Source: Candidatus Acetothermia bacterium
GTDB taxonomy: Bacteria > Bipolaricaulota > Bipolaricaulia > Bipolaricaulales > Bipolaricaulaceae
Assembly: GCA_003551325.1 (NCBI GenBank)
Contig: PUMK01000054.1
Location: forward strand, 1 to 6,864
DNA length: 6,864 bases
Direction: 5' to 3'
The position numbers were made by a program, and so were the translations under genes. Below, one piece after another: positions 6,230 to 6,864 of the stretch (positions within the stretch are counted from its first letter, which is position 1; every line of letters starts with the position of its first letter). Below the pieces are notes generated by a model. The model was not told the DNA's origin and searched no databases. It saw nothing but the letters and a program-made list of their open reading frames with translations.

Positions 6230-6864
6230 GTGGCCGCGTCTCGCGCAGGGGGATCCTTGCCGCCCTAATCAGGCGGGAGATCCTCATCTACTCCCGTGAC
6301 AAGCTGTATCTCCTGCTGACGGGGCTCCTGCTGATCCTCGTGGTGGGGGTGTTCTGGGTCGCCCCCGATGAGGTCGACGACAGGCTGACCCTTGCCGTGA
6401 GTCCGCCGCTCGAGAAGCTCTTCTCGGAGGAGACGGTCGGCCTGCGTGGTCGCGATCTGCGTGGGGACTCCCACGACGCCTTTGGTGCAACCATCCCGGG
6501 CTGGGAGGAGGGAGTCCGAGTCTTGGAGCTCTCAAGCGAAGGCGAACTGCGGGCCGTGCTCCAGGAGGAGCTTGTGGCGTGGCTGGGCGGGGACGGAACC
6601 CTCATCTTGCGCGAGGCAGGGATCACGGAGGCTCGACCTGAATGCGCCGAGCAGGTGCGCCCCACGGTCGGGATTGCCTTCCCAGAGGGGTTCGTTTCCC
6701 TACTTGCCGCAGCGAACTCGGACGTGGTGGTCACGTTGTACGCGCATGCTTCTGTTCCCCTTGCGATCCGGAACGCACTGCGCAGTTTCGTGCGCGAGGC
6801 TGCTTATCAGCTGTCCGGCAGTGCTCCTCCGGTCACCTTCCCCACCGAGGAGACGATCATCCTA
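6226..6864 (+). CDS. ABC-2-type exporter permease, N-terminal part (cut by right edge)
   Basis: 213 codons are visible and the frame is still open at the window end. The ATG at 6226 overlaps the ATPase TGA, so the two are translationally coupled and form one exporter. The N-terminus is a basic amphipathic segment (RRGILAALIRREILIYSRDK), then one transmembrane helix at about 27-45 (LYLLLTGLLLILVVGVFWV), then a long soluble segment that includes VGIAFPEGF and SVPLAIRNALRSFVREAAY. One helix followed by a large extracytoplasmic domain before the remaining helices is the ABC2_membrane_3 (NatB-like) plan; the missing C-terminal part should carry about five helices. One Cys lies near residue 144. 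The family assignment comes from this layout and the adjacent ATPase; the substrate cannot be read from it. Confidence 0.85.
   Translation, partial: MSGRVSRRGILAALIRREILIYSRDKLYLLLTGLLLILVVGVFWVAPDEVDDRLTLAVSPPLEKLFSEETVGLRGRDLRGDSHDAFGATIPGWEEGVRVLELSSEGELRAVLQEELVAWLGGDGTLILREAGITEARPECAEQVRPTVGIAFPEGFVSLLAAANSDVVVTLYAHASVPLAIRNALRSFVREAAYQLSGSAPPVTFPTEETIIL

Overview
The window is GC-rich bacterial DNA. It carries parts of two export systems, a secreted alpha/beta-hydrolase gene, and a small secreted-protein locus between them. A TolC-type outer-membrane channel with an N-terminal signal peptide implies a diderm (Gram-negative-type) bacterium. Shine-Dalgarno sites (GGAGG-type) are easy to see at almost every start. 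I cannot assign a phylum from the sequence alone. Nothing here looks like phage, insertion sequence or CRISPR.

Layout, left to right. Minus strand 2166 to 1: a two-gene unit, a TolC-family channel followed by a HlyD/MacA-type adaptor that runs off the left edge. The two genes overlap by ATGA, so they are translationally coupled. The inner-membrane pump that would complete the tripartite efflux system probably lies beyond position 1. Just upstream of the channel gene is a likely activated promoter: a -10 box preceded by two TGTGAAG repeats exactly 11 bp apart (read on the plus strand), the geometry used by OmpR/PhoB-class regulators. Minus strand 2918 to 2458: a 22-codon ORF with a perfect 10-base Shine-Dalgarno, followed after 17 bases by a 124-residue signal-peptide protein of unknown function. 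Plus strand 3343-4629: a PhoPQ-activated pathogenicity-related (PqaA/AprA, PF10142) family protein that looks secreted and keeps a Ser-Asp-His set. Then about 735 bp without a convincing gene but with several inverted repeats. Plus strand 5366 to the right edge: an ABC exporter operon, an ATPase overlapping by ATGA an ABC-2-type permease cut by the edge.

How it fits together: three of the recognised genes encode envelope or export functions and two more encode exported proteins, so the window is an envelope/secretion neighbourhood. No physical link between the TolC-adaptor pair and the plus-strand ABC exporter is shown; they are on opposite strands and about 3 kb apart. The least explained parts are the tiny strong-RBS ORF with its secreted neighbour, and the hairpin-rich gap before the ABC operon.
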